DNA of 64,000 nt from the NCBI GenBank assembly GCA_029866155.1, contig JARWZW010000065.1, positions 16,556 to 80,555 on the forward strand, written 5' to 3'. Position 1 is the stretch's first letter; each line of letters opens with the position of its first letter. Of this stretch, positions 1 through 9,276 are shown one piece after another. The stretch is from Caulobacter sp. (GTDB lineage: Bacteria > Pseudomonadota > Alphaproteobacteria > Caulobacterales > Caulobacteraceae). The translations under genes were made by a program, and so were the position numbers. The notes under the pieces are model-generated. The model saw only the letters and a program-made list of their open reading frames with translations. It made no database searches and had not been told where the DNA came from.

Positions 1-601
1 GCCCGATGTCACGGTCGGCGATGGCCAGCCTCAGAACCAGCGGACTGGACTGATCAGACAGGCGCAGCACGGCCTGCCCGGGCTGGACGACCTCGCCCGT
101 CTGGGCCAGCCTGGTCAGGATCACGCCATCGGCCGGCGCAATGAGCTGCGCCCAGCGGCGATCAAATCCGGTCGCCTTGTGGGCGGCCTGGGCCGATTTC
201 ACGGCGCTTGCGCGGTCATCAAGTCGCGCCCGGCTGACATAGCCCTGGTCGAAAAGCTTCCGGTCGCGGGCCAGGTCGCGCCGCGTGCGTTCCAGATCGG
301 CCAGGGTCTGCTGATAGCGGGCGTCGAGGCCGGTCGGGTCGATCGAGGCCAGGGCCTGTCCGGCCTTGACGCTGTCGCCGGCGTCAATGGTCAGCCTGGT
401 GAGAACACCGCCAACCCGGAAGGAGAGGGTCATTTCCCGCCTTCGCTCGAGGGTCCCGGTGGCCAGGAGAACGGCCTGTTCCGGCCCGTAGTCGACTTCA
501 GACGTCTGGACTGACGGCGGAGGCGGCGGGGCAGGCTTCTGTTGCGGGGCGCTGCAGGACACCAGGGCAAGGAAAGCCGCCACAACCCATCCAAGCTTCA
601 T
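1..601 (-). CDS. RND efflux periplasmic adaptor lipoprotein (partial)
   Basis: Membrane-fusion (HlyD/AcrA-type) subunit of a tripartite efflux pump that would link an inner-membrane RND transporter to an outer-membrane channel. The gene runs off the left edge, so only about 200 N-terminal residues are visible. They show a lipoprotein signal with the cysteine at residue 16 (LALVSC), a Pro/Gln-rich linker, then the biotinyl-lipoyl half-motif (AGDSVKAGQALASID), a helical hairpin with Arg/Asp-rich repeats, and the second lipoyl half (APADGVILTRLAQTGEVVQPG). The order matches the family. It is transcribed away from a TetR-family gene with a perfect palindrome between them, so repression by that regulator is likely. 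The transporter gene is presumably just outside the window. Substrate unknown. Confidence 0.85.
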   Translation of the reverse strand, partial: MKLGWVVAAFLALVSCSAPQQKPAPPPPPSVQTSEVDYGPEQAVLLATGTLERRREMTLSFRVGGVLTRLTIDAGDSVKAGQALASIDPTGLDARYQQTLADLERTRRDLARDRKLFDQGYVSRARLDDRASAVKSAQAAHKATGFDRRWAQLIAPADGVILTRLAQTGEVVQPGQAVLRLSDQSSPLVLRLAIADRDIG

Positions 602-617
602 CGCCGCCCCCTGATCG

Positions 618-640
618 ATCACTGATAGGTTATCAGTGAT
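618..640. promoter_or_regulatory. TetR-type operator (perfect palindrome)
   Basis: Inverted repeat with 10-bp perfect arms ATCACTGATA and TATCAGTGAT around GGT. It lies between the divergent efflux adaptor (start 601) and TetR gene (start 688). Position, symmetry and the divergent arrangement are typical of a TetR autoregulatory operator; binding itself is inferred. Confidence 0.7.
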
Positions 641-687
641 AAATGATGATGGGTTGTCAAGCGCCGGCATTTGGTCAGATTGGCGGC

Positions 688-1341
688 ATGAGTCTGGCGA
701 CCCTCCGTTCACCGCGCAAACGAAAGGGCCACGGCGCCGAACGCCGCCAGGAAATCCTGGATGCGGCCATGGTGCTGATCGCCCAGCAGGGTGTTCACGC
801 GGTCTCGACCCGGGAGATCGCTGCGGCTGTCGGCATCTCCCAGCCCGCGCTCTATGCCTATTTCGCCACCCGTGACGACATAATGGCCGAGCTCTGCGAA
901 CAGGCCTTTGAAAGCCTCCGGACGCGACTGGAGAATGTTGGCGATCTTGAACCCGGTGAATCGACGGTGCGCCTGATGTGCCGGGCCTATCTGGCCTTCG
1001 GCCTGGAGCAGCCCAACGCCTATCGCATCGCCTTCATGATCGAGAAGCCGAGCCATGATCCCGATCACGATCCGGCCGGCGACCGGGCCCTGGCGGCCGG
1101 GGTCGCAACCTATTCCGTCTTTCGCAGGCAGATCGAGCGCTGCGCCCTGGCAGGTTTGACCCGGCATGTCGATGTCGACCTCCTGACACAGACGGGTTGG
1201 GCCACCCTTCACGGGCTGGTCGCGTTGATGATCGCCCGTCCCAGCTTTCCATGGGCCGAGCGAGACCGATTGATGGCTGCCCATATCGACCATTTTGTCC
1301 GGGCGATCATGGCGAGCCCCTCAGGCTCAGCGGGGAAATGA
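688..1341 (+). CDS. TetR/AcrR family transcriptional regulator
   Basis: Predicted dimeric DNA-binding repressor of 217 aa. The N-terminal domain has a TetR helix-turn-helix around residues 38-60 (STREIAAAVGISQPALYAYF). The C-terminal part is a helical ligand-binding domain of the WHG type (short Trp-rich stretch with AERDRLMAAHIDH near the end). An earlier in-frame ATG triplet exists at 643, but it directly abuts the palindromic operator at 618-640, leaving no room for a promoter or Shine-Dalgarno, so the ATG at 688 was chosen; its ribosome site is also weak. It is divergent from the efflux adaptor and probably represses both. The inducer cannot be read from the sequence. Confidence 0.85.
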   Translation: MSLATLRSPRKRKGHGAERRQEILDAAMVLIAQQGVHAVSTREIAAAVGISQPALYAYFATRDDIMAELCEQAFESLRTRLENVGDLEPGESTVRLMCRAYLAFGLEQPNAYRIAFMIEKPSHDPDHDPAGDRALAAGVATYSVFRRQIERCALAGLTRHVDVDLLTQTGWATLHGLVALMIARPSFPWAERDRLMAAHIDHFVRAIMASPSGSAGK

Positions 1342-1366
1342 CCCCGACCGGCGTCTGGAGCAGGGG

Positions 1367-1471
1367 CCGACAGGCGTGAAGCGGCCATCGGATCTGAACA
1401 GGCTCTAGCGCTCTGAATGGAAGCTGTTTTCCCGTTCTGATCGGTTCGATCACAACGGAACAGGCTCTAGC
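1367..1471 (-). repeat. 105-bp dispersed repeat, copy 1
   Basis: Read on the minus strand, this is clearly homologous along its full length to 57649-57753 (plus strand). Both begin TAGAGCCTGTTCCGTT, share CGAACCGATC in the middle, repeat TAGAGCCTGTT about 65 bp in, and end GCCGATGGCCGCTTC-like or close to it. The leading TAG is the stop codon of the minus-strand gene 1467-3044. AGAGCCTGTT and its inverted copy can form a hairpin, weaker here than in copy 2. Confidence 0.8.
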
Positions 1472-3044
1472 GACGCGGAACCGGCTTGGGGAACACCATG
1501 CCCAGTTCGGCCATGACCGAATCGGCATTCATCATCAGCGCCGGTTCCAGCCCCGGATCTCCGGGGCTGCCGACCAGGACAAAGGTGGCATAGAGCTTGT
1601 CGCGATAGGGGACCAGCATGCACCCCCCCTTGCCACGCGACTTCGCCACGACGGCGCAGTGCATCATCATGGCTTCGCCAAGGGCCGAGCCGTTGGCCGC
1701 GTAGCTGTAGGCGAACAGCATTTCCCCCTTGAACCTGTCCTTGGGGGTCTTCTTGAGGAACAGGGCCGGCTGCTTTTCGATCCGCCAGACCGTACGGCTG
1801 AGGCTGCTCCAGTTGCCTGAGGCCATGGGCGTCCGGATGGCGGCGAACAGGACGCCGGGCTTGTCGGTCTTTTCCCTGAGGGCGGCAGCCTTAGCCGTCA
1901 GGGCGTCGGCGCGGATCGCAGACGGTTCCCGGGACAGGGCGCCTGTCAGCTCTTCCGCCGCTGCGCCGCTGCGCAGGCGCTCGGTTAGCAGGGCCACGGC
2001 CGGCGGCGTCGGGGCCAGCCAGCGACCGCGTGCCGCGAACGCGGCGCGGGCCTGTTTGGCCTTGCCTTCGGCCAGCATCCGGCCCACGCCCTGGAAGTCG
2101 ATAAGCTCCTCGGCGAGGCTGGCCTGGGAGGCGAATTCCAGCGCCTTTCCGGACTTGACCATGTCGTCGACCTGCTGGCGGGCCTGGACGGCCAGACTGT
2201 TGGACCGCTCCATGTCTCCTGCGAGCATGTAAGCGACAGATTTGCGGGCGTCGGTCAGGCCCATCCCTGGTTCCGGCTCCGGACGGAAGGCGTCATAGGC
2301 CGCCGTCATCATTTCAAGGTCATGGGCCGATGCAGACCATTCCCCTGACCATTGGCGCGCCTCGAACCGACTCAGCAGCGCCCTGGGAAGCAGTCGCTGG
2401 TACTGGTCGTAAAAGGCCAGCTTGGCCGGAGTCATGTCGGCCGTCAGGTCGGCATAGGATGCCGCCCTCAGGAAGGTGATCAGATCATAAGGGGCCGCCG
2501 CCGCCATCCGAAAGGCGGCGGCTTCCGCCTCGGCCGGCTTTCCCAGCCGCAAAAGCGCTGCGGCCTCCAGCTCCATGGCGGAGAGTTTGAGGCTGCGGCG
2601 GAAGCCAAGGTCCTCCTTGCGATCACCTGCCAGATCAGGCGCGGATCGCGCCAGGGCCAGGGCCATCTCGGGGTGGCCTGCCTCCAGTTCATGAATGGCC
2701 TTGGCCAGGGTCAGTTCGACCCGCCGAAAGGGATCGGATTCCGAGCCCAGGGCCGCATCGCAGGCCGCCACGCCGTCCGCCCCCGTCAGGCGTTTGGCGG
2801 AGTCGGCCGTTTCGGGCGCCCCGACCAGGCCGCCAACGATACCCCCGGTTACGGTGATCGCCAAAAGGACGGCCGCCAGTTCTCCGGCGGTCAGCTTGGC
2901 GGGCTTGCCATCGCATTGGACGAAGCTGGAGCCATCCGGCTTTTCTGCAACGGCGGCTTCGGCGCTGCGGGCCAGTCCCGGCAGGAGGGCGACATGCAAT
3001 GACAACGCCATTGCGAGGACTCTGAGACCTGGCCGATGCTGCAT
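1467..3044 (-). CDS. Secreted TPR-like protein of unknown function
   Basis: A 525-aa protein with a Sec signal peptide (cleavage likely after ARSAEA, about residue 30). It has a glycine/alanine-rich hydrophobic stretch near residues 55-75 (AVLLAITVTGGIVGGLVG) and then a long alanine-rich, helical body with the amphipathic spacing of degenerate TPR/SEL1-like repeats (ELEAGHPEMALALARSAPDL; AAALLRLGKPAEAEAAAFR). No catalytic motif was recognised. A GTG 15 bp upstream is in frame, but the ATG at 3044 follows GTGGGGAA at good spacing and was preferred. The stop codon TAG is the first triplet of a dispersed repeat. Likely periplasmic or membrane-tethered; role unknown. Confidence 0.65.
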   Translation of the reverse strand: MQHRPGLRVLAMALSLHVALLPGLARSAEAAVAEKPDGSSFVQCDGKPAKLTAGELAAVLLAITVTGGIVGGLVGAPETADSAKRLTGADGVAACDAALGSESDPFRRVELTLAKAIHELEAGHPEMALALARSAPDLAGDRKEDLGFRRSLKLSAMELEAAALLRLGKPAEAEAAAFRMAAAAPYDLITFLRAASYADLTADMTPAKLAFYDQYQRLLPRALLSRFEARQWSGEWSASAHDLEMMTAAYDAFRPEPEPGMGLTDARKSVAYMLAGDMERSNSLAVQARQQVDDMVKSGKALEFASQASLAEELIDFQGVGRMLAEGKAKQARAAFAARGRWLAPTPPAVALLTERLRSGAAAEELTGALSREPSAIRADALTAKAAALREKTDKPGVLFAAIRTPMASGNWSSLSRTVWRIEKQPALFLKKTPKDRFKGEMLFAYSYAANGSALGEAMMMHCAVVAKSRGKGGCMLVPYRDKLYATFVLVGSPGDPGLEPALMMNADSVMAELGMVFPKPVPRR

Positions 3045-3137
3045 GGAACTGTTCCCCACCCGATCGCCCGTTCATATCAGGGCAGGCGATCACAGCAATG
3101 ATCTGCTGCCCGCGGGTCGCTTAGAACGGCGCCGGAC

Positions 3138-4778
3138 TCAGTTGGCCCACATCACATAGTCGCCAGTCTGTTTGCGGCCCTTGCCCAGCGGCTGGTCGAT
3201 AAAGAACGGCGCCTCGACAAGCGCGGGCCAGAGCGGCTTGCCGGCCCTGCGATCCTGGCCGTCGAGCAGGGCTGTGAGTTCGGCAAGCTTCGCGGGTTCG
3301 CGGGTCGCAAGGTTGGTCTGCTCTGTGGGATCGACCGCCAGATTGAACAACCAGGCCGCCTTGGGGCGTTCGGAATGCTGCAGTTTCCAGTTTCCGGCTA
3401 TGACGGTCCGGTAATGTCCGGACCGGAAGAACAGCGGACGCTCGGCGCCCTGGCCCTGGCTCAGGGCCACCAGATCCACGCCATCGACTTTGGGGCTGAC
3501 CGGCGCGCCGGCGGCCGCAGCCGCTGTGGCAAAGATGTCGATATGCATGGCGCGGGCCGGCGCCACCTGGCCAGCGGCCAGCCTGGCCGGCCACTTGATG
3601 AGGAATGGCACGTTTATGCCGCCCTCGAAGAAGGTCGCCTTCCAGCCCCGGAAAGGTTTGTTGATGTCCGGCAGGCCGATGTAGTTGGCCCCGCCGTTGT
3701 CGCTGGTGAAGATGACGATGGTGTTCTCGTCCAGGCCCCGGGCCTGCAGTTCGGCGAGCAGTTTTCCGACATTGCGGTCGAGGGCCCGGACCATGGCGCC
3801 ATAGACCCGCGTGGTGTGGTCGGGAATTTCCGCCAGGGCGTCATAGTCAGCCCGTGTCGCCTGAAGCGGCGTATGGGGGGCGTTGAAGGCCATGTAGAGG
3901 AAAAAGGGCCGGTTGGCGTTGGCGCGGATGGCCTTGACGCCCTCGTCGCCGAAATAGTCGGTCACATAGCCCTTGGGCTCGAAGGGCTCGCTGCCGTTCC
4001 AGCGCACCGAATAGGGAAGGTTGGGCCAAAGGTACCGGTCGATCGGATCGAAGTCCTGTTTGGAATTGACCACGCCAGGGTCATCCGGCTTCAGGAACAT
4101 GCCGGCGCCGCCCAGGATGGCCAGGCTTTCGTCGAAGCCCTGTCCTGTCGGCTGCATGGCCGGGGATTCACCCAGATGCCACTTGCCGATGTGCAGGGTC
4201 CGGTATCCCCTTGCCCGTAAGGCTTCGGCAACGGTGATTTCCTGGGCGGGAACCCCCATGGCCTCGACCGGCGGCATGTCCTTGACCCGGTCCTGGTAGA
4301 AGACCGGCTTCACCGGGCCGCTTGCCATGTGGGAAACTTCACGGGCGAACGACTTGGGCACCGCTGTGAACTCGAAACCGAACCGGGTGGGATAGCGGCC
4401 GGTCATCATGGCGGCCCGGGACGGAGAACAGGTGGCGTTGGCGGAATAGCCATTGGCGAACCGGACACCGGTTCTGGCGATGGAATCGATGTTTGGCGTC
4501 GAGACCTTGCCGGCCACGCCGTTGCCGGTCGCGGTCGTGTCGTTGATGCCCAGGTCATCCGCAACGATCAGGATGATGTTGGGCGGTCGACCGGCGGCTG
4601 GCGTGGCGGCGACCGAAGGCCCCTGGGCCCAGGACACCGGGCGGTTGGCGCCGATGGGATGCTTCAGCCGGCCGATGATCCCGGGCAGGTAGATCTTGAA
4701 CTTCTGGAAGCCGACAAGCCCGCCCACTCCGGCGGTGATCGCGATGACGCCTGCGATGGCGAGTGTTCTGGGCTTCAT
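3138..4778 (-). CDS. Sulfatase (arylsulfatase family, formylglycine-dependent)
   Basis: Type I sulfatase of 546 aa that would hydrolyse a sulfate ester. It has an N-terminal signal anchor (residues 5-24), so it probably acts in the periplasm. Metal-binding acidic pair VADDLG is at residues 74-75. The catalytic signature CSPSRAAMMTGRYPTRFGFE starts at Cys117, the residue that must be oxidised to formylglycine. HIGKWHLGE, the HTPLQ motif and FTSDNGG follow in the usual order. An upstream in-frame ATG at 4847 would overlap the preceding gene, so ATG 4778 was chosen. It lies downstream of the MBL and DsbA-like genes on the same strand with a 34-bp gap, likely one operon. A matching FGE-like gene is at 9872-10846. 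Substrate unknown. Confidence 0.9.
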   Translation of the reverse strand: MKPRTLAIAGVIAITAGVGGLVGFQKFKIYLPGIIGRLKHPIGANRPVSWAQGPSVAATPAAGRPPNIILIVADDLGINDTTATGNGVAGKVSTPNIDSIARTGVRFANGYSANATCSPSRAAMMTGRYPTRFGFEFTAVPKSFAREVSHMASGPVKPVFYQDRVKDMPPVEAMGVPAQEITVAEALRARGYRTLHIGKWHLGESPAMQPTGQGFDESLAILGGAGMFLKPDDPGVVNSKQDFDPIDRYLWPNLPYSVRWNGSEPFEPKGYVTDYFGDEGVKAIRANANRPFFLYMAFNAPHTPLQATRADYDALAEIPDHTTRVYGAMVRALDRNVGKLLAELQARGLDENTIVIFTSDNGGANYIGLPDINKPFRGWKATFFEGGINVPFLIKWPARLAAGQVAPARAMHIDIFATAAAAAGAPVSPKVDGVDLVALSQGQGAERPLFFRSGHYRTVIAGNWKLQHSERPKAAWLFNLAVDPTEQTNLATREPAKLAELTALLDGQDRRAGKPLWPALVEAPFFIDQPLGKGRKQTGDYVMWAN

Positions 4779-4812
4779 GGCAGTTCCCGCCGGGTTCAAG
4801 GTGGACAGAAGG

Positions 4813-5889
4813 TCAGCGGCCGATGTTGCTGAGAGAGATTGCTTCACTTCCAGCCGGCAGGCTGATCAGGTCGCGATCCCTGGCAATCCAGAGCTGGCCC
4901 GGGAAGCGCTTGCGGCTATCGCCCAGGAAGGGACCTTCCAGGGCCTTGAGCGGCAAGGGCGGCACGATGTGGGTCAGCAGAACCGCAGATACCCCGGCCG
5001 TCTTCGCCTGATCCGCCACCTGTTCGGGACTGGCGTGGTAGTCGATGATGTCGCCGAGGATCTTCCCCCGGTTCCTCATGCCGGCGTCAAGCGCGGCAGC
5101 CTGCATCCGCCGGACCAGCGTGGGGGACAGGGCGTCATGGATCAGCAGGTCGGCGCCGCGGGAGGCCTTGACGAGGTTGGCCGAGGTTGCGGTGTCGCCG
5201 CTGACCACGAGGCTGCGCCCCCTGTAGTCGAACCGATAGCCGACCGCAGGTTCGACCGGGCCATGGTCGACGCGAAAGGCCGTCACCTTCAGGCCGCCCT
5301 CATCCAGAACCACAAGGGATGACGGGCCAGGCGGCAGGACGAACGGCCGGGCGACAAAGCCGGCCCCACTTGGCGGGGCAACGGCCACGCCGTGGTGTCC
5401 GGTGCGATAACCGTTGTCGATGGCGTAGACTTCCCCAAGACCTGCAGCGATACGCTCAACCCCCTGCGGTCCGGCCAGCATGAGCGGCGTGGTCGCCGCC
5501 TTGCCTACCCAGCGCTGAAGCGCGACCGCGCCAAGGCCGTCGATATGATCCGAATGGAAATGCGTCAGGAAAACCCTCTCGATACGGCCGGCAGCAAGAT
5601 TGCCCCTGGCCAGGGTCTCGGCGGCGCCTTCCCCGGCATCGACGAGAAACACCCTCTGACCGGCGATCACCGCCAGACAGGGACCGGTTCTCTGGGGGTC
5701 GGGCAGGGGCGATCCCGAGCCACAGACATAGGCATGGAGGCCGTCGGGCAGGTCCTTGGCCATGTCCGCCGCCATGTTCCGCTTCAGGGTTCTGTCCATG
5801 AGGGCGAGGGACAGCGGCCCGCGGAAGGCGAACAGGCCGATGGCGGTCAGGGCCAGAAGGGCCAGGATTGTGAGGAGCGCGCGTTTCAT
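4813..5889 (-). CDS. MBL-fold metallohydrolase, membrane-anchored or secreted
   Basis: Metallo-beta-lactamase-fold hydrolase (358 aa) resembling the ribonuclease Z / AtsA-type arylsulfatase branch. Visible elements are an N-terminal hydrophobic signal or anchor (residues 4-22), the substrate-loop motif CGSGSPLPDP near 56-65, the di-zinc motif THFHSDHIDG, further metal-ligand regions VSGDTATSANL and IHDALSP, and a late LLTHIVPP histidine. The start codon overlaps the stop of the upstream DsbA-like gene (ATGA), indicating translational coupling. Next to a sulfatase it could be a second, unrelated ester or sulfatase-like hydrolase, but the substrate is not evident; lactonase activity is another possibility. 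Confidence 0.8.
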   Translation of the reverse strand: MKRALLTILALLALTAIGLFAFRGPLSLALMDRTLKRNMAADMAKDLPDGLHAYVCGSGSPLPDPQRTGPCLAVIAGQRVFLVDAGEGAAETLARGNLAAGRIERVFLTHFHSDHIDGLGAVALQRWVGKAATTPLMLAGPQGVERIAAGLGEVYAIDNGYRTGHHGVAVAPPSGAGFVARPFVLPPGPSSLVVLDEGGLKVTAFRVDHGPVEPAVGYRFDYRGRSLVVSGDTATSANLVKASRGADLLIHDALSPTLVRRMQAAALDAGMRNRGKILGDIIDYHASPEQVADQAKTAGVSAVLLTHIVPPLPLKALEGPFLGDSRKRFPGQLWIARDRDLISLPAGSEAISLSNIGR

Positions 5890-7079
5890 GACCGGTCCTT
5901 GGTCGCCAGAGAAATGAGGTCCTGTTCAACCGCCCAGAGGCGATCCTGTCCCCAATGGCCGGGCAGGTCGCCGACCCGGAAGGAGGGGACGCCCCAGAGG
6001 TCCAGGGCGAGCAGCTCCTGGCGGTTGGTCTCGGCCACGGCGCGCCAGCTGTCATCGGCCAGGCCGGCCTGGACATCGGCCTCGGTGAGGCCGGCACGGG
6101 AGGCCATCGTCATCAGGCCTTCGTCGGTGGTGGCGTCTATGGCTTCGGAAAAGGCGCCTGCCAGGAAGGATTCCGCGAAGTCTTCGCCCTTGCCCAGACT
6201 CATGGCCCTGGCCAGGACGCCCATACCGCGCTCGACTCCAAGCCCGACAGGATCAACGCTGCGTCCGAACGGAATGCCCATTCGCATCGCTTCGCGCCAG
6301 CAGTCTCTGACAATACAGACCTGCTTTTCACGGGGGACGGGAAGTCCGCGCATCACCATGGGCAGAACGGGTTTCAGGCGGAAGACGGCGCCGTATCGAG
6401 CGGCCAGATCCCGGACCCGACGGGCGGCCAGATAGGTGTAGGGGCTGCGGAAAGACAGGAAGAAGTCGAGCGTGACCGGGGACTGGAGATCGGTGGATGC
6501 GGTTTCCTGCATCAGCCGGGCGACAGGCGCCGCCCCGGGACGGCGCTGGCCGGCCAGCTGGGTCTCCAGATAATGGAGACGGTCCGGTCCCCAATGCCAC
6601 TGGCCGTCATAGTGGAAGACCCCGCCCAGATAGTGACCCAGCTGCTGTCGCAGGGCTTCCGAGGCCTCAAGATGCGGCGCCGGGCTGGTCTGGGCGAAGC
6701 CCGCAAGCCGGGCGTCATCACCGCTCCAGAGGGCCTCGCCGATGGCGATCGCCGACTTCGGAAAATCCGGTCCCGACAGGGCGGCGGACAGGGCGGCCTC
6801 TGCCGCCCGGACCTGGGCTTCGTTCGGCAGCCTTGCGTCGGCCGGAAAGGACAGCCCGTGGGCCAGTGCCAGACGGGCGGCGTCCTTGAGGCTCCAGATG
6901 GCCAGGCGTTCGCGGTCCGGGGCCGCGCTGTCGATGGGCGGCGGGACGAGATGGGCCTTGAAACCGGTGTCGTAGGACCCGGACAGTGAAGCCAGCAACT
7001 GGACCGCCAGGTGGCTGTAGGGGTCATCGGCCTGATGGAAATAGAGGACGCTTTCCGCTCCCGCAGTCTGTCCCGACAT
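5886..7079 (-). CDS. Tandem DsbA-fold protein, HCCA isomerase-like
   Basis: 397 aa containing two thioredoxin-fold DSBA-like domains of the 2-hydroxychromene-2-carboxylate isomerase / glutathione S-transferase kappa type. The first is at about 8-185 ([16 protein letters not shown]) and the second at about 200-390 ([16 protein letters not shown] ... [10 protein letters not shown]). In the second domain the active-site serine of HCCA isomerases fits the S of SFRSPY. The first domain has HQADDPYS at this position and may be catalytically altered. The ATG at 7079 follows GGGGAGCGGCGG; an upstream start at 7136 would run into the divergent promoter region. It leads the sulfatase-MBL operon and is divergent from a haloalkane dehalogenase. 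A glutathione-linked detoxification role is inferred. Confidence 0.8.
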   Translation of the reverse strand: MSGQTAGAESVLYFHQADDPYSHLAVQLLASLSGSYDTGFKAHLVPPPIDSAAPDRERLAIWSLKDAARLALAHGLSFPADARLPNEAQVRAAEAALSAALSGPDFPKSAIAIGEALWSGDDARLAGFAQTSPAPHLEASEALRQQLGHYLGGVFHYDGQWHWGPDRLHYLETQLAGQRRPGAAPVARLMQETASTDLQSPVTLDFFLSFRSPYTYLAARRVRDLAARYGAVFRLKPVLPMVMRGLPVPREKQVCIVRDCWREAMRMGIPFGRSVDPVGLGVERGMGVLARAMSLGKGEDFAESFLAGAFSEAIDATTDEGLMTMASRAGLTEADVQAGLADDSWRAVAETNRQELLALDLWGVPSFRVGDLPGHWGQDRLWAVEQDLISLATKDRS

Positions 7080-7104
7080 CCGCCGCTCCCCGAAATCGTC
7101 CAAT

Positions 7105-7168
7105 GCGTGACTTGACGCCTGCAAAACTATTGACACTTATAATGCCAAATTACGAAGGGTCGTCAAGC
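7105..7168. promoter_or_regulatory. Divergent promoter/operator region
   Basis: An AT-richer 60-bp stretch between the divergent DsbA-like and dehalogenase genes. It contains TTGACA, TATAAT-like text and an inverted repeat CTTGACG (7111-7117) / CGTCAAG (7161-7167). Exact promoters cannot be assigned because no -35/-10 pair has ideal spacing. The inverted repeat could be bound by the TetR regulator at 9273. Confidence 0.35.
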
Positions 7169-7189
7169 GGCCCAGGAGGAGACCTTACC

Positions 7190-8092
7190 GTGACCGTACT
7201 ACGCACGCCCGATGAACGATTCCAAAATCTCCCCGATTTCGATTTCGCGCCCCACTATGCCGAGGTCCCCTTCGCCGGCGGCGAGGCGCTTCGGCTGGCC
7301 TATATCGATGAAGGCCCGCGGACGGCGAATCCGGTCCTGCTTCTGCATGGCGAACCGTCCTGGTCCTATCTCTATCGCAGGATCATCCCCGGGCTTTCCG
7401 GTCGTCACCGGGTCCTGGCTCCTGATCTCATCGGGTTTGGCCGGTCAGACAAGCCCGTGGAAAAAGAGCATTACAGCTACGAGGCCCATGTCGCCTGGAT
7501 GAGCGCCTGGCTGACCGGTCTCGATCTCAATAACATCACCCTGTTTTGCCAGGACTGGGGCGGCCTGATCGGGCTTAGGCTGGTGGCTGCCTTCCCCGAG
7601 CGGTTCGCGCGGGTCATCGTCGCCAATACCTTGCTGCCCATTGGAAAAGGGGCGACACCGGCCTTCCTGCAATGGCTCGAGGTCAGCCAGAGCATGCCGG
7701 TCTTCCCGGCCGGCGCCTTTGTCAATATGGGGTCATCCCGCACCCTGTCCGAGGCAGAGATCGCCGCCTATGATGCGCCGTTCCCGACCGAGGACCACAA
7801 GACGGCCGCACGGATATTCCCGACCTTCGTGCCGATCACGGCCGAGCATCCCAGCGTTTCGGAGAATCGCCAGGCCTGGGAGGTGCTCATCCAGTTTGAT
7901 CGGCCGTTCCTTACGGCCTTCAGTGATCAAGACCCGGTCACATCAGGCGGGGATCGGATCTTCCAGGAGCGGGTGCCCGGCGCACAGGGCCAGGCCCACC
8001 GGATCATCCAGGGCGGCGGCCATTTCCTGCAGGAGGACAAGCCCGAAGAGATCATCGCCCTCATCGACGCCTTTGTCAGCGGCAAGGCCTGA
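7190..8092 (+). CDS. Haloalkane dehalogenase (alpha/beta hydrolase)
   Basis: A 300-aa alpha/beta-hydrolase that would cleave carbon-halogen bonds to give an alcohol, halide and proton. The sequence carries the family hallmarks: [10 protein letters not shown] at 53-62 (oxyanion loop), nucleophile Asp122 in CQDWGG followed by the halide-binding Trp123, a helical cap, and the catalytic His278 in GGGHFLQED. The length matches DhlA/DhmA-type enzymes. The start is GTG 7190, preceded by AGGAGGA at 7174-7180; longer in-frame extensions upstream lack an SD. It is followed 26 bp later by a GST gene and then a TetR gene, suggesting a catabolic/detoxification operon. Natural substrate unknown. Confidence 0.88.
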   Translation: MTVLRTPDERFQNLPDFDFAPHYAEVPFAGGEALRLAYIDEGPRTANPVLLLHGEPSWSYLYRRIIPGLSGRHRVLAPDLIGFGRSDKPVEKEHYSYEAHVAWMSAWLTGLDLNNITLFCQDWGGLIGLRLVAAFPERFARVIVANTLLPIGKGATPAFLQWLEVSQSMPVFPAGAFVNMGSSRTLSEAEIAAYDAPFPTEDHKTAARIFPTFVPITAEHPSVSENRQAWEVLIQFDRPFLTAFSDQDPVTSGGDRIFQERVPGAQGQAHRIIQGGGHFLQEDKPEEIIALIDAFVSGKA

Positions 8093-8118
8093 GGATTGAT
8101 GGCGGAGCGCCGGGGACC

Positions 8119-9276
8119 ATGACGAAAGCAAAGGCCCTGCCGGATCAAGCCCAGGAGGCGGTCGCCGATCCGGTCTGGCGTGTCTACGGTCTTTCGCTTT
8201 CCTATTTCACCGGCAAGATCGAGGCCTATCTCCGGGCGAAGGGGCAGGACTACAGGTTGATCGAGATGAGCGCCGCCGATCTCAGGCGCTGCGCCTCGAT
8301 CACCGGGGTCGCCTGGATGCCCCAGGTCGAGATGGACGATGGCCGCTGGCTGACGGACAGCTGCCGGATCATCGAATATGTCGAGGCCCGGTCGACCAAG
8401 CCGGCCATCACCCCCGCCAATCCGGCGGTGGCCTTCGTTGCGGGCCTGATCGAGGATTTTGGCGACGAACAGCTCTGGCGGCCGGCGCTCTATTACCGTT
8501 GGGCCTTTGCAGAAGACCAACGGCTTCGCGGTGAACAGATAGCCCGGACGATGCTGCGGGAGCTCAGATTGCCCCTTTGGCTCAAGACCCGGATCGTCAT
8601 CGCCAGGCAGCGCCGGGTCTATATGGCCGGCGACGGCGTCACGTCGGACAATCGATTCGCCGTCGAGGCCGAGTATCTGCACTGTCTTGATGCGCTTGAG
8701 CCCGTGCTGGCCAGCCAGCCCTTTGTGCTCGGCGATCGGCCGACCGAGGCGGACTTCGGTCTGTTTGGCGGACTTTTCCGGCACTTCGCGGAGGACCCGA
8801 CTCCGGCCGCCATCATGGCGTCCAGAGCGCCTGCCGTCCTGGCCTGGACGCGTCGGCTCTGGTCCCTGCGGCCACAGGACTTCTCCCATGCGCCAAAGGC
8901 GATCAGGATCCCTGAAAACCTGGGTCTTCTGGCGCTGGCCATAACCAGCCGCTTCCTGCCCATGCTCTCCGCCCATCAGCAGGCCTGGGCGAACGGGGCG
9001 GCCCTCGCACGGTACGAGCATTTCGGGGCGAGGTTCGAAACCCGGGTCAACCCCTACCGGGTCTGGCGGCTTGCCCGCCTGCAGGGTCGCTTTGCCGCCC
9101 TGCCCGAGGAGGCCGCCCTGGAGGTCGAGGCCTGGCTTTCTGACGCAACCGCCGTCAGGCTGTTGCGGTCCTCCCAATCCCAGCCTGTTCCGCAGCCGAT
9201 TTCTCTTCCGATCCCGCCAGCGAACGGGGGCCGACTGGACAGGCGGCCCAGAGACCGTCAATGGCGTAGGGAATGA
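8119..9276 (+). CDS. Glutathione S-transferase-like protein
   Basis: 385 aa with an N-terminal thioredoxin-fold GST domain (about 20-95: VYGLSLSYFTGKIEAYLRAKG ... WMPQVEMDDGRWLTDSCRIIEY split by a short linker) and an all-helical C-terminal domain with the ADFGLFGGLFRH N-capping region near 215. The C-terminal 150 residues extend beyond a typical GST and are of unknown role. It sits downstream of the haloalkane dehalogenase and overlaps the next TetR gene by 4 bp, so the three are probably cotranscribed. Conjugation of glutathione to a xenobiotic is inferred from family and context. Confidence 0.75.
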   Translation: MTKAKALPDQAQEAVADPVWRVYGLSLSYFTGKIEAYLRAKGQDYRLIEMSAADLRRCASITGVAWMPQVEMDDGRWLTDSCRIIEYVEARSTKPAITPANPAVAFVAGLIEDFGDEQLWRPALYYRWAFAEDQRLRGEQIARTMLRELRLPLWLKTRIVIARQRRVYMAGDGVTSDNRFAVEAEYLHCLDALEPVLASQPFVLGDRPTEADFGLFGGLFRHFAEDPTPAAIMASRAPAVLAWTRRLWSLRPQDFSHAPKAIRIPENLGLLALAITSRFLPMLSAHQQAWANGAALARYEHFGARFETRVNPYRVWRLARLQGRFAALPEEAALEVEAWLSDATAVRLLRSSQSQPVPQPISLPIPPANGGRLDRRPRDRQWRRE

